DNA of 64,000 nt from Pseudomonas rhodesiae (GTDB lineage Bacteria; Pseudomonadota; Gammaproteobacteria; Pseudomonadales; Pseudomonadaceae): contig NZ_VFEU01000025.1 in the NCBI RefSeq assembly GCF_007858255.1, forward strand, positions 1-64,000. The letters run 5' to 3'. Positions 9,252 through 17,700 of the stretch are shown piece by piece. Below the pieces are notes generated by a model, which worked only from the letters and a program-made list of their open reading frames with translations, searched no databases and had not been told where the DNA came from. How positions within the stretch are numbered: the stretch's first letter is position 1; each line of letters starts with the position of its first letter. The position numbers and the translations under genes were made by a program.

Positions 9252-9817
9252 ATTGGATACGCCTTCCCGATGATTTGGTCTGTCGACGCTGAGCCCCAGT
9301 AGCGGGAGTCGAAAGAGTCTGGCGTGCGGCCGAAGAACCAGTAACGGCCCGCGCCTATTTCCCCTTCCCGAACGTATTTCTGGGGATCAATCCCGTGCTG
9401 GCTGGCTACCTGAAGCCCTTTGCCTACGGACACGCCATTGATGGTTGTTTCATCAAGCGTGACCTTGGCGCGATCGCCAGGCATTCCCTCAAGCACCTTC
9501 ACGATGATCGTGCCGTCAGCAAAGATCGGACTCAGACCTTTGGAGTGAAAGGCATAGATTTCCCCTCGCACCAGGTCATCCTGCTTTTTATCGATGATCC
9601 ATAGCCTGTAAGGGGGCAGGCATAGGGAGTCCTGGCTAGCGATAGCGATCGAATAACGGGATGCCAGCAGCACAACGCTGCCGGCAACCACTGCGGAAAA
9701 GAGTAGGCCTTTGCCGAGAAAGGCTGCCGAGAGTCGCTTTGGAGCTCGATCTCGCTCAACCTTCGCCATTGCCCTTCGCACCTTGGCCTCAATGCTGAAG
9801 GGGTTCGACAACGCCAT
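9245..9817 (-). CDS. S26-family conjugal signal peptidase (TraF/TrhF-like)
   Basis: 190 residues: a basic N-terminal helix, one membrane segment (GLLFSAVVAGSVVLLAS), then an S26 peptidase fold with the serine region SQDSLCLPPYRLWII, the lysine region IIVKVLEGMPGD and the conserved GRTPDSFDSRYWG box. Such peptidases (TrhF, IncP TraF) mature or cyclise pilin. Its place between traC and traW is the TrhF position of IncA/C, R391 and R27 systems. It overlaps both neighbours by a few bases. Confidence 0.88.
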   Translation of the reverse strand: MALSNPFSIEAKVRRAMAKVERDRAPKRLSAAFLGKGLLFSAVVAGSVVLLASRYSIAIASQDSLCLPPYRLWIIDKKQDDLVRGEIYAFHSKGLSPIFADGTIIVKVLEGMPGDRAKVTLDETTINGVSVGKGLQVASQHGIDPQKYVREGEIGAGRYWFFGRTPDSFDSRYWGSASTDQIIGKAYPIW

Positions 9818-12282
9818 TACGCGACTTCCGCCGGATTAGAGCTGTACTCGACACCTCGGTCACGGAGCACGCGCAGAATTGCCTCATCCTGCGGAACGCC
9901 GGTGAGCGTGTAGTTTCGGATCGCCTGCACATCTTCAGGTGCGGTCGAGTAGAGGAGGATCGAATATGGGTCCACCGTGAGGCGCACGATACCGGCCCCG
10001 CGGGGGGTGAGCATGAAGATCTCGGAGTAATGCCCCTTGTACGACTTAACAGTCTTCAGGATTCGATAGCCACCCTCTCCCAGCGGCAGACGCTTGTTTT
10101 CCTGGATAGCATCAATAGCTTCGGCCTTTTGACCGAGTAGGAGGGTGAACGCGGAGTTTTCAGCAATGGCCTGTCCGACTTTGTTCTGATAGAGGTCGTT
10201 GACCCCCTGGGTAATGACAATGGCGCTACCGCCATATTTCCGGAATCGCCGGTAACCGTGCTCAATGAATTCACCAACGTTGCCCTGGGAGAGCAGCGAC
10301 CAGGCTTCATCAATGATCACAATTTTCGGGCGGTCACGCTCACCAAGGTACATGTCCTGCTGGATTTGGTAGATCAGCTGAAGGAGCACAACTTGCTGAA
10401 GGTGTTGGCGACCCTTCAGCTCCTCAAGCTCGAGTACGGTGAAGGGATTCTTGAAGTTGAGATTGTTCTTACCGTTGAAGAAACGGCCGTACTGCCCCTT
10501 CGAGGTGAATGCGAAGAGCTGATGGCCAATGTCTTGAATACGCGGGTCTGGGTCGCCAAGCAGAGAATCAGCGATGTTGTCGACGATCATCGTCTTGCCC
10601 AACTCTTCCCAGCATTGCGTGAGGTGCCTTTTTAGCCCGGCGGTTTGGAAGTCGATCAGGGGCACGGTTGGGGCAGCCATAGCAGAGAGCAGCCCAACCA
10701 GGACATCCTCTTCCTCGCTGTAGTCTTCAATCAGCTCGAAGGGGTTGAGACAGAGATTCGACTCTTGGTCAAAGCGTGCAAAGTCGCCCTTGTACGCCTC
10801 AGACAGCTTTAGGTAGGACAGGCCCACGTCGATGACCCACACCTTCGCTCCAATGCTCAGATACGACGTGATGAGATAGTTGGTCGCAAACGACTTACCG
10901 GAGCCCGACTGGGCCGCGATCATCGCGTTGTAATTGGTGTCGGAGTCAAAGAGGTTGAAGCTAACCGGCTGACCGTTTCGGGAAATGAACGGGGCCACCT
11001 GGGTTCCAGTGCCCTTCCAATCGCCATAGATCGGCAGCAAAGGTAATGCCTGGGTGAGGCTCAATGTCTTGAACCGGAACAGCTCCCTCATCGCATCCGG
11101 GTCGGCACACATAGGTAGGGAGTTCACGAACACGGGCAGCACACAAAACTTGTCCTCCATGAGGCTGAAGCCCTGCGTGGCAAAATGGCTCTTCGCATTC
11201 GACGCTGCCTGAATGAGGTCTTCCCGGTTCCGGCCGAATACCACGAGGGTCATTGTCGCCTGTACGTTGGGAAGCCCTTTGTCGAGATCTTCAAACAGCG
11301 TGTCATAGGCTTCCTTCGTCTTCCGTAGAACGGGTACGAAATGCACCATCGGGCCGAAGCTCTGGTTGATGGCCCATTGGCGGCGCTTCGACAGCTTGTC
11401 CTTTGTTTCCAGCTGGGGAGGGAAATACAGGGTCATGTTGATGATGCAGTTACCCCGGATTCCGCCGCGCTGGGACAGAATGTCAGCGAGGTACTGAGAG
11501 GCATCGCCCTGCCACATGACTTCAGGGAAGCGCTTGGCCGACAGCGTTTTTACAAAGCAGTCATCTCCGATCTGAAGGTGGTCTTTCTTCACGTCGAGGC
11601 TGCGGTTGTAGTCGAGGATCTGCTCATTCAGGGGCTTGTCTGTGTCCGCCTTCATGTCCGGATCTTCGCGCCACGACGCCGATGGCCCTTGGTTCAGGAT
11701 GGAGGAGAAAATTTCACGGTAGGAATCGTTGGTGAGCGGCACGGCTGCCAGGTTGCAGCTGTCCAGCGAGGTTCGCAGTCCGTCGAAAAGCTCCTTCGCC
11801 GCGTTCGCTTCTGTCTGGGTAGGCAACGCATTGGCGATCGGAATTGTTACGGATACGACCAGGCTCTGTTCACGAATGCGTACACCTGAGATTGAATCAA
11901 CGGGGCGCATGGTTCGGTCACTGAAATACTCGGCCCGCGCGTTCGTCACTTTCTCCAGCAAGGCTTGGGTTTCCACGGGAAGGTCAGTGCGGCCAGATTC
12001 ACGGAAGGCCCGACGCAGGCGAAGGAATCCCGTCTTCATCTCATTGATATTTTCAGTGCAAATCAGGCTGAACTGGATTGTTGTCTTCTCAGGCCAGTCG
12101 ACCGTCAAACCAGCCTTCAGGCGGTCGCCTTCATCCCCGTTTGAGCCTGAGAGCGGGGAACACAGGAATGCGAATCCTAGGCGGTTCCCTTCCAGCTGGA
12201 ACAGGTAAAGATTCGGCTCGTAGGCGAGGCCGTTGATCAGCTTCGAGAGCCGCGGTGTTGAGCGGATAAGCGCTTTGAGCAT
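9817..12282 (-). CDS. traC: Type IV secretion ATPase TraC
   Basis: 821 residues, the usual size of F-type TraC/VirB4. The Walker A motif AAQSGSGKSF lies near residue 457 and Walker B KIVIIDEAWSLL near residue 655; RYGGSAIVITQGVNDLY follows. It is a cytoplasmic, membrane-associated ATPase that powers pilus assembly. It lies between the dsbC-like gene and the signal peptidase in the same operon. Confidence 0.95.
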   Translation of the reverse strand: MLKALIRSTPRLSKLINGLAYEPNLYLFQLEGNRLGFAFLCSPLSGSNGDEGDRLKAGLTVDWPEKTTIQFSLICTENINEMKTGFLRLRRAFRESGRTDLPVETQALLEKVTNARAEYFSDRTMRPVDSISGVRIREQSLVVSVTIPIANALPTQTEANAAKELFDGLRTSLDSCNLAAVPLTNDSYREIFSSILNQGPSASWREDPDMKADTDKPLNEQILDYNRSLDVKKDHLQIGDDCFVKTLSAKRFPEVMWQGDASQYLADILSQRGGIRGNCIINMTLYFPPQLETKDKLSKRRQWAINQSFGPMVHFVPVLRKTKEAYDTLFEDLDKGLPNVQATMTLVVFGRNREDLIQAASNAKSHFATQGFSLMEDKFCVLPVFVNSLPMCADPDAMRELFRFKTLSLTQALPLLPIYGDWKGTGTQVAPFISRNGQPVSFNLFDSDTNYNAMIAAQSGSGKSFATNYLITSYLSIGAKVWVIDVGLSYLKLSEAYKGDFARFDQESNLCLNPFELIEDYSEEEDVLVGLLSAMAAPTVPLIDFQTAGLKRHLTQCWEELGKTMIVDNIADSLLGDPDPRIQDIGHQLFAFTSKGQYGRFFNGKNNLNFKNPFTVLELEELKGRQHLQQVVLLQLIYQIQQDMYLGERDRPKIVIIDEAWSLLSQGNVGEFIEHGYRRFRKYGGSAIVITQGVNDLYQNKVGQAIAENSAFTLLLGQKAEAIDAIQENKRLPLGEGGYRILKTVKSYKGHYSEIFMLTPRGAGIVRLTVDPYSILLYSTAPEDVQAIRNYTLTGVPQDEAILRVLRDRGVEYSSNPAEVA

Positions 12283-12293
12283 TTCTGAATTCC

Positions 12294-13007
12294 TTAGAGG
12301 GTGCGATTCGATTCAATCCAGGCGCGCAGGCCTTCTTCAGGCTTGCCTTCTCGGGTCAAACCGTCATCACGAATGAGGAAAGGGACATTTCGAGCACCAA
12401 GAAACTGAGCTGTCATCCGGCGCTTCGAGATCACATCCAGATCACACTGCGCGGTTGGGAGCTGTTCGAGAGGAGTTTTCATGTCGCCGGAAGCGCCGGC
12501 TTTCCACGCAGCAACCTTGTCTTTCGCGCAGAGGAGTTCTTTGGTGCGCACCGCGCTCTCTTGGCTGAGCAGCGGCAACATCAGCACGTCGAGTCGATAC
12601 CCCTCGGGAAGGGATGAGCGGGCTTGTTGAATGATCTCTTTGCAGAACCCACAAGCAGGGTCGGAGAACATGGTGATTGCTTTCTCACCGTTGCCGACTG
12701 TGAGAGGGGCGAGATCCTTGAAACCGAGGTTGGTCTTATCCACTGGGATGTAGTGGGCGGCGATCCGAGCATCCTCGATGGTTTTCAACTCCTTCTTCGC
12801 CCACACGTCATAAACCGTTCCCTGGATGATGAATCGGCCGGTATCGCTGATGATGGCGAATTTGCCGTTCTTCTCGATCGCCAGCATTGCAGACGCAGGA
12901 AGCATCACTACCTTGTCTGCGTTCTTGTCCGCAGGGCTCGCTGCTACTGCGGTGCCAGCCAATGCAAGCAGCGTCATAGCAAGAATGGTTCGGGTTGGTT
13001 TGAACAT
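12294..13007 (-). CDS. DsbC-like periplasmic disulfide isomerase
   Basis: 237 residues with signal peptide (MFKPTRTILAMTLLALAGTA). An N-terminal dimerisation-type region (GRFIIQGTVYDVWAKKEL) precedes a thioredoxin domain with FSDPACGFCKEI (active-site CGFC) and the cis-proline region NVPFLIRDDG. Size and architecture are DsbC-like. It would shuffle disulfides in the cysteine-rich transfer proteins TraU and TraN. First gene after pilin, with its own upstream palindrome (13067-13093), so it probably heads the dsbC-traC-trhF-traW-traU unit. Confidence 0.9.
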   Translation of the reverse strand: MFKPTRTILAMTLLALAGTAVAASPADKNADKVVMLPASAMLAIEKNGKFAIISDTGRFIIQGTVYDVWAKKELKTIEDARIAAHYIPVDKTNLGFKDLAPLTVGNGEKAITMFSDPACGFCKEIIQQARSSLPEGYRLDVLMLPLLSQESAVRTKELLCAKDKVAAWKAGASGDMKTPLEQLPTAQCDLDVISKRRMTAQFLGARNVPFLIRDDGLTREGKPEEGLRAWIESNRTL

Positions 13008-13056
13008 GGGCTTACCTCCTGAGTCGATTCACCCAGAGTATTTGGCCCGGAAAAGA

Positions 13057-13103
13057 AAAGGCCTCTTTTTCAGGACGTTTTAGCGTCGGAAAAAGAGGCC
13101 TTT
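13057..13103 (-). terminator. Hairpin after traA, overlapping regulatory palindrome
   Basis: A 15-bp arm (AAAGGCCTCTTTTTC) pairs with GAAAAAGAGGCCTTT across a 17-base loop. It follows the pilin gene on the minus strand and contains the shared palindrome at 13067-13093, so it could end or stabilise the pilin transcript as well as bind a regulator. Confidence 0.6.
13067..13093 (-). promoter_or_regulatory. Shared 27-bp palindrome, dsbC-traC unit
   Basis: Minus-strand half-sites TTTTCCGAC and GTCCTGAAAA around a central TAAAA, 60 bp before the dsbC-like start codon. One of eight copies of the element-wide motif. Confidence 0.65.
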
Positions 13104-13125
13104 CAGAGAGGCGTTCTGACTGAGA

Positions 13126-13470
13126 TCAGAAGCCTACAGGCAGGGCTTGGAGAGCGTTGGTGACTACAGCTGCTGCTGGGATAGTTGCCGACATTACCGA
13201 CTCGATAACATCCGGCGCAGCATAGAGACCAACACCGCCGCCAACGCCAGTAACGAACGGCATAAGCGATTGGCGAAGAACGCCCGCGCCGATGCCGGTG
13301 AGGATCATCAGACCGATCAGAATGCGGCCGAGGGTACCTTGCATCCACTCAGTCAAGGTAATCCACACGCTATCGAACGTATCGCCGCCGGTACCCGCGA
13401 GCGCGGTACCGGCGACCACCATTGCCGCTGCGATGGCCATCGTTTGGAGGGTTGCTTTGTTGACGTGCAT
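13126..13470 (-). CDS. traA: Conjugative pilin TraA
   Basis: 114 residues from the ATG behind AGGAG (the longer frame to 13521 lacks a site). A leader (MHVNKATLQTMAIAAAMVVA ending in GTALAG) precedes a short mature protein with two hydrophobic helices, ILIGLMILTGIGAGVL and a glycine-rich VTGVGGGVGLY region, plus a third hydrophobic stretch near the end (IPAAAVVTNALQ). Size, leader and helices are those of F-type propilins. The order traV-traA-dsbC-traC is that of IncA/C-like systems, here interrupted by the giant gene and a TnpB element. Confidence 0.8.
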   Translation of the reverse strand: MHVNKATLQTMAIAAAMVVAGTALAGTGGDTFDSVWITLTEWMQGTLGRILIGLMILTGIGAGVLRQSLMPFVTGVGGGVGLYAAPDVIESVMSATIPAAAVVTNALQALPVGF

Positions 13471-13552
13471 TGGTCTTGCTCCTAGAGGTTGACATGCGCA
13501 GGGGCTGCGCTCAGGAGACATTTTTCGTGCTTTCCGTAAGCCTGTGTTTCGC

Positions 13553-13579
13553 TTTCAGGCGCATTTGTCGACGGAAATT
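13553..13579 (-). promoter_or_regulatory. Shared palindrome upstream of traA
   Basis: Minus-strand TTTCCGTCG then GCGCCTGAAA with AAAT between, 83 bp before the traA start. A degenerate copy of the element-wide motif; the right half-site is well conserved and continues into GCGAAACAC like the traI copy. Confidence 0.55.
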
Positions 13580-13582
13580 AAA

Positions 13583-13660
13583 AAGGGCCGCTTTATCAGT
13601 CGGGCCGTAAAAACCCGTCATTCTTGGCGGGGATATAAGACCCATCGCGCAGCGGCCCTT
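13583..13660 (-). terminator. Long-range inverted repeat after the giant gene
   Basis: AAGGGCCGC at 13583-13591 is complementary to GCGGCCCTT at 13652-13660; on the minus strand the second arm runs into a T-rich tract (CCCTTTTTAA), which would suit a terminator for the giant gene. The loop is about 60 bases. The first arm is also present beyond the TnpB element at 14769-14777. Confidence 0.4.
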
Positions 13661-14768
13661 GGGTTATTCCGATTTTGTGGCACGTTATTGCCATGAAGCA
13701 CACCAAGACCCTCCAAGTTCGCGTTCGAGACAAGCATGCGCCGCTGCTGCGGCAGATGGCGCGCAGCGTGAATTTCGTCTGGAACTACCTGAATGAACTC
13801 AGCCATCGCTCAATCCGTGAGCGTGGGGTGTTTCTGTCTGCCTTTGATCTGCATCCGTACAGCAAGGGAGCAGGTAAGGAACTTGGCCTGCATAGCCAAA
13901 CGCTGCAATGTGTCGCGGCTGAATACGTCACCCGGCGCAAGCAGTATCGCAAGGCGAGGCTGAACTGGCGCAAGTCTGGTGGTGCACGGCGGTCGCTCGG
14001 GTGGGTGCCGTTCAACACCGCGGCTGCCAGTTGGAAGAATGGCCAGATCTACCACAACGGGTACTATTTCAAGGTCTGGGACAGCTACGGGCTGGGCCAG
14101 TACCGCTTCCGTTCCGGCAGCTTCAGCGAAGACGCTCGAGGCCGCTGGTATTTCAATGTCGTCGTCGAGCTGGATACCCAGCTATCAGCGGGGCAAGGGG
14201 CAGTTGGCATCGACCTGGGCCTGAAGGACGTGGCCACCTGTAGCGACGGGCAGCGACTGGAGAACGGCCGTTTCTACCGCGACCTGGAGCCCAGGCTGGC
14301 GAAAGCCCAGCGTGCCGGCAAGAAGGCTCGTGTGCGGGCCATCCACGCGAAGATCGCCAATCGGCGCAAGGATGCCTTGCACAAATTCAGCCGCTCGCTG
14401 GTCGAGCGCTGCAACATGATCATCGTGGGCGATGTCAGCCCGCAGAAACTCGTCAGAACCACCATGGCCAAGTCGGTGCTCGATGCCGGCTGGGGTCAAC
14501 TGAAAACGATGCTGGCCTACAAATGCGCGCACGCAGGCATCGTCTTCAGGGTAGTGAACGAGGCGTACACCACCCAAACCTGTAGCTGTTGCGGTGCATT
14601 GCCCGACAGCAGGCCGAGAGGTATCGCAGGGCTTGGAATAAGAGAATGGATCTGTGAGTGCGGTGTCACTCACGACCGCGACGTGAACGCGGCCAGGAAC
14701 ATTCTCGCGCTCGGGCATGAGCGTCCTGGAGAGGGAATCCCCGGCGCTTAGGCCGGGGAGGATGTCAA
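13657..14768 (+). mobile_element. TnpB-only insertion element, copy 1
   Basis: About 1.1 kb, defined by comparison with the near-identical copy at 59171-60283. Both begin CCTTGGGTTATTCC and end in a G/C hairpin followed by GGGGAGGATGTCAA or GGGGGAGGATGTCAA. There is no TnpA gene, so this is an IS1341-type (IS200/IS605 superfamily) unit that would need a TnpA in trans. The 3' end is where the guide-bearing omega RNA of such elements is made; the bases after GTCAA (GCGGCCCTTCTC...) would be its guide. Confidence 0.7.
13693..14751 (+). CDS. tnpB: TnpB, RNA-guided nuclease family (copy 1)
   Basis: 352 residues from the MKHTK start shared with copy 2. RuvC I aspartate: GIDLGLKDVATC. At RuvC II, where most TnpB have I/V-E-D/N-L, the sequence is IIVGDVSPQKL, so the usual glutamate is replaced by glycine with an aspartate next to it. 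Zinc finger: CSCCGALP...CECG. RuvC III: THDRDVNAARNI. The last codons run into the element's right end. TnpB proteins cut DNA guided by the omega RNA and help retain the element. It is antisense to the surrounding transfer genes. Confidence 0.85.
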   Translation: MKHTKTLQVRVRDKHAPLLRQMARSVNFVWNYLNELSHRSIRERGVFLSAFDLHPYSKGAGKELGLHSQTLQCVAAEYVTRRKQYRKARLNWRKSGGARRSLGWVPFNTAAASWKNGQIYHNGYYFKVWDSYGLGQYRFRSGSFSEDARGRWYFNVVVELDTQLSAGQGAVGIDLGLKDVATCSDGQRLENGRFYRDLEPRLAKAQRAGKKARVRAIHAKIANRRKDALHKFSRSLVERCNMIIVGDVSPQKLVRTTMAKSVLDAGWGQLKTMLAYKCAHAGIVFRVVNEAYTTQTCSCCGALPDSRPRGIAGLGIREWICECGVTHDRDVNAARNILALGHERPGEGIPGA

Positions 14769-14781
14769 GCGGCCCTTCTCT

Positions 14782-17700
14782 TTACTTGTTGGAGACTGGA
14801 GGCGATTCCGCGCCGGAGTTATCGATACCTACAAGCGTAATTACCGGCTCGCCATCTGGATAACGCCACATTGGCACAGAGATGCTGTTTGAGCTGAGAG
14901 CCTGCTGCTCACCATTGATGAACCAAAGGTTTTTGGCCATGCGGCCATCTTCATCAGTACAAACGGCTTTTACCAGCCAGGAGGTTCGACCGACCACAAG
15001 CTCCAGCTTGCAGACCGGGGGCTTGTTCCTTGCCACCGAGATGTCAACCTGGCCTGTTGCTGTGTGCCCCATTGCGCTGGCGACATCCAGTTTCACCGTA
15101 TACACGCCCTCCTCTTCAAGGGTCGCTCGCCCATAATCCCCTGAGCTTGATAGCGTCTCCCCGTTGAGACTGAACGTTTTGCTGAGTATCTGATCCTTGG
15201 GATGCCCGCCGGTGATTGATGGTCGGATCAGAACGCCCAGCGGGGCACGATTCGCGTCGTTATCCCCACTCCAGGACAATTTCACATCCCACGGAATAGG
15301 CTCCAAAAACTCCATCTCTGTTTCGGCATAGCTGTAGTTGCCCCGCGAGTCGGTGATATGAGCACCGAATGTGTAGATCCCCGGCTCAGTCAGTCGAACG
15401 ATGCGACTGGTCTGGCTGGAGTCCTTGATCATTTCTAGGCCGGCGTAGGGTGGGATATCCCACTCGATGGTCAAGCCCTCGAACTCTCGGAACAAGCCAA
15501 GAGAGCGAGCCGTCATGGTCAAGTCTGCCGGCGCATACTTGGCTGAGTATTTGGTGTTGATCTTCCACTCAGGCCAGTCGTACGACCAGAAAATAAGACG
15601 GTGCTGAGTTAGGCCCAAACCGCCTCGATCCTCATACCCATTGATCCAAGATCGGACGCTGATGTAGCTCTCTTCTTTCTCCATGTCCTCCCGAGTTGGG
15701 GTGTACTTCACCTCAGTGGAGTCGACGACTGTGCCGTCAGGCAGGATGAACTCACCATCCATTGTCATATCCATTTTCGGGTACGGCATCATCAAGTTGG
15801 CGACCCAGGTAGCTTCCTTTCCTACCTCAGGACGGCGCGGCCCGATGATCTGGACACGAGGCGGCCGGACAGGTCTAAACGCAACGCCTGCGCGGAGGGT
15901 TTTGTAGACGCGCTTATCCTCTGGTGAGTCTGAGTATTTCAGCCTGGCCGTGAGGTACACACGATCAGCAGAGTTGCGGCTCAGCCGGTAGGAGCCCTCC
16001 CCAGCGGCCCAGGTTTTACCGCGATCCTCCGACCATTCCACAACCATTCCGGTCGTATCGAGCGCATTACCTTTGAGGTCAGTGAGCGTGAACGTACCGC
16101 TATCACCAATAAACACGTTTGCTGGGCCTTTAAGGCGGGCAACGGGCACGACATAGGCAATAACTTCAACGGTAGGGGTCATGGATTTCGCGCCGCTATG
16201 ACGGTTCGTCAACTCTGCCCTCAGCAGATATGTACCCCGCTGAAAGACCATGCTGAGCCGTTGCGGCAGCTTCGCATTGGCCTCAACGTCCTCCCACGTC
16301 ACGCCGCCGTCCTTGCTCATTTCCCAGCGCACGTCACCAAGGTCTCCTGACTGGTAGCGATCGTTGGTGACGGCGTAGAAGCTGCTGCGAAGAGGAGCTG
16401 GGCCGATAACCCGCAATGCCTGGATTGAACCATCGAGAGATTCGCCGTTGAGAACGGAGAGCACCATTGGCGAGCCCGACTCCCGAATCAGCTCGTATTC
16501 CGGCACAGGGGAGCGAACACGCGCTTCTGCAATGATGCGAACCGCTTTGTTCGTCAGCGATTGTAGATCGATCTCAAACTCAACCTCCCCGTTCTCGTCG
16601 ATGGGCTCCCAGTTCGTCATCGGCTCATAATTCACTCCGGCAGTTGTCGAAAGCAGGCGAATATCCCAGTCGCCCATGCTGCTCAGCCGATATGCGTCCT
16701 CCATGTAGCGGGTGTCCTTGATGGCCACGCGGATTGGAAGGCTGACCGTATCCAGGACAGTTCTCTCGTCGTTGAGAATGACAGGGAGAATTTTGTCGTG
16801 AGGGACCGCCAGGAGTGACGCGGTTTTGGTCGACCTCATCTCTGGCAACGCGGTGTATCCAACGTCAACAGAGTATGGCGTTACGCTCCACAGGGGAGCC
16901 TCGGCCCCCTCGATGTAGCGCGTAAACCGCTGGGCACGACCGTAACTCGGAATCGTAGACCGTTCGATCACTGCATCCGCCCGATTGATCGCCACGTCCA
17001 AGGAAGCTGCGATTGCAGTCACTGATGCGCTACCAACATAGCCGCCGAGTTGTGAGACCGAATACAGCCCTTCTTTCACCAGGTTGCTTGCCGGCATATC
17101 GATTTCGATTGCCGGCGGCTCGATCACGTTTACGGTGTGCTCTCCGTAGCCAATATCGATTTCCTGACCACTCGGCGTAAACATGGATGCCTTCCAGGAG
17201 ATGTTGTTCGCTCCAAGCAGGGTCATTGTTCCTTCCGCGAGTGGCGTAACTGTGTTGCGTTGCTGGGCCATGCCTTCTGGCATCTGCATCCAACGGATAA
17301 GGCACGATGGGCGGCTCGACCATTGCTGAGCCGTCTTTTTCGCAACGCCTTCGTTCGCCGTTGCATCACACACAGGGCCATCCGTGTGACGGAGCAACAA
17401 GGAAAGTTGCTGCACCTTCTGATAGGCCTCTGCCGGTGCTGGCTTCAGGCCAAAGCGGATCTGATCTGCAACCGGAAGGATCTTCAGGTCACGAGTGAAG
17501 CTCGCAACCTTGTGCTTCACGCCGCTAGGGTCAAACACATAGGCGGTAGCCTCGATAGTCTGGTTTCCCAAAGAACTCCCGCCGGCATCCATCATCAGGT
17601 TGGCCAAGGTACTAGCGTTGCGCCATTCATCGGGGGTTTTCGTCCAAGTGACGTAGCAAGCACGATCCTGAAGTGCATTTTTCGGCTTCGCGACAGCTTC

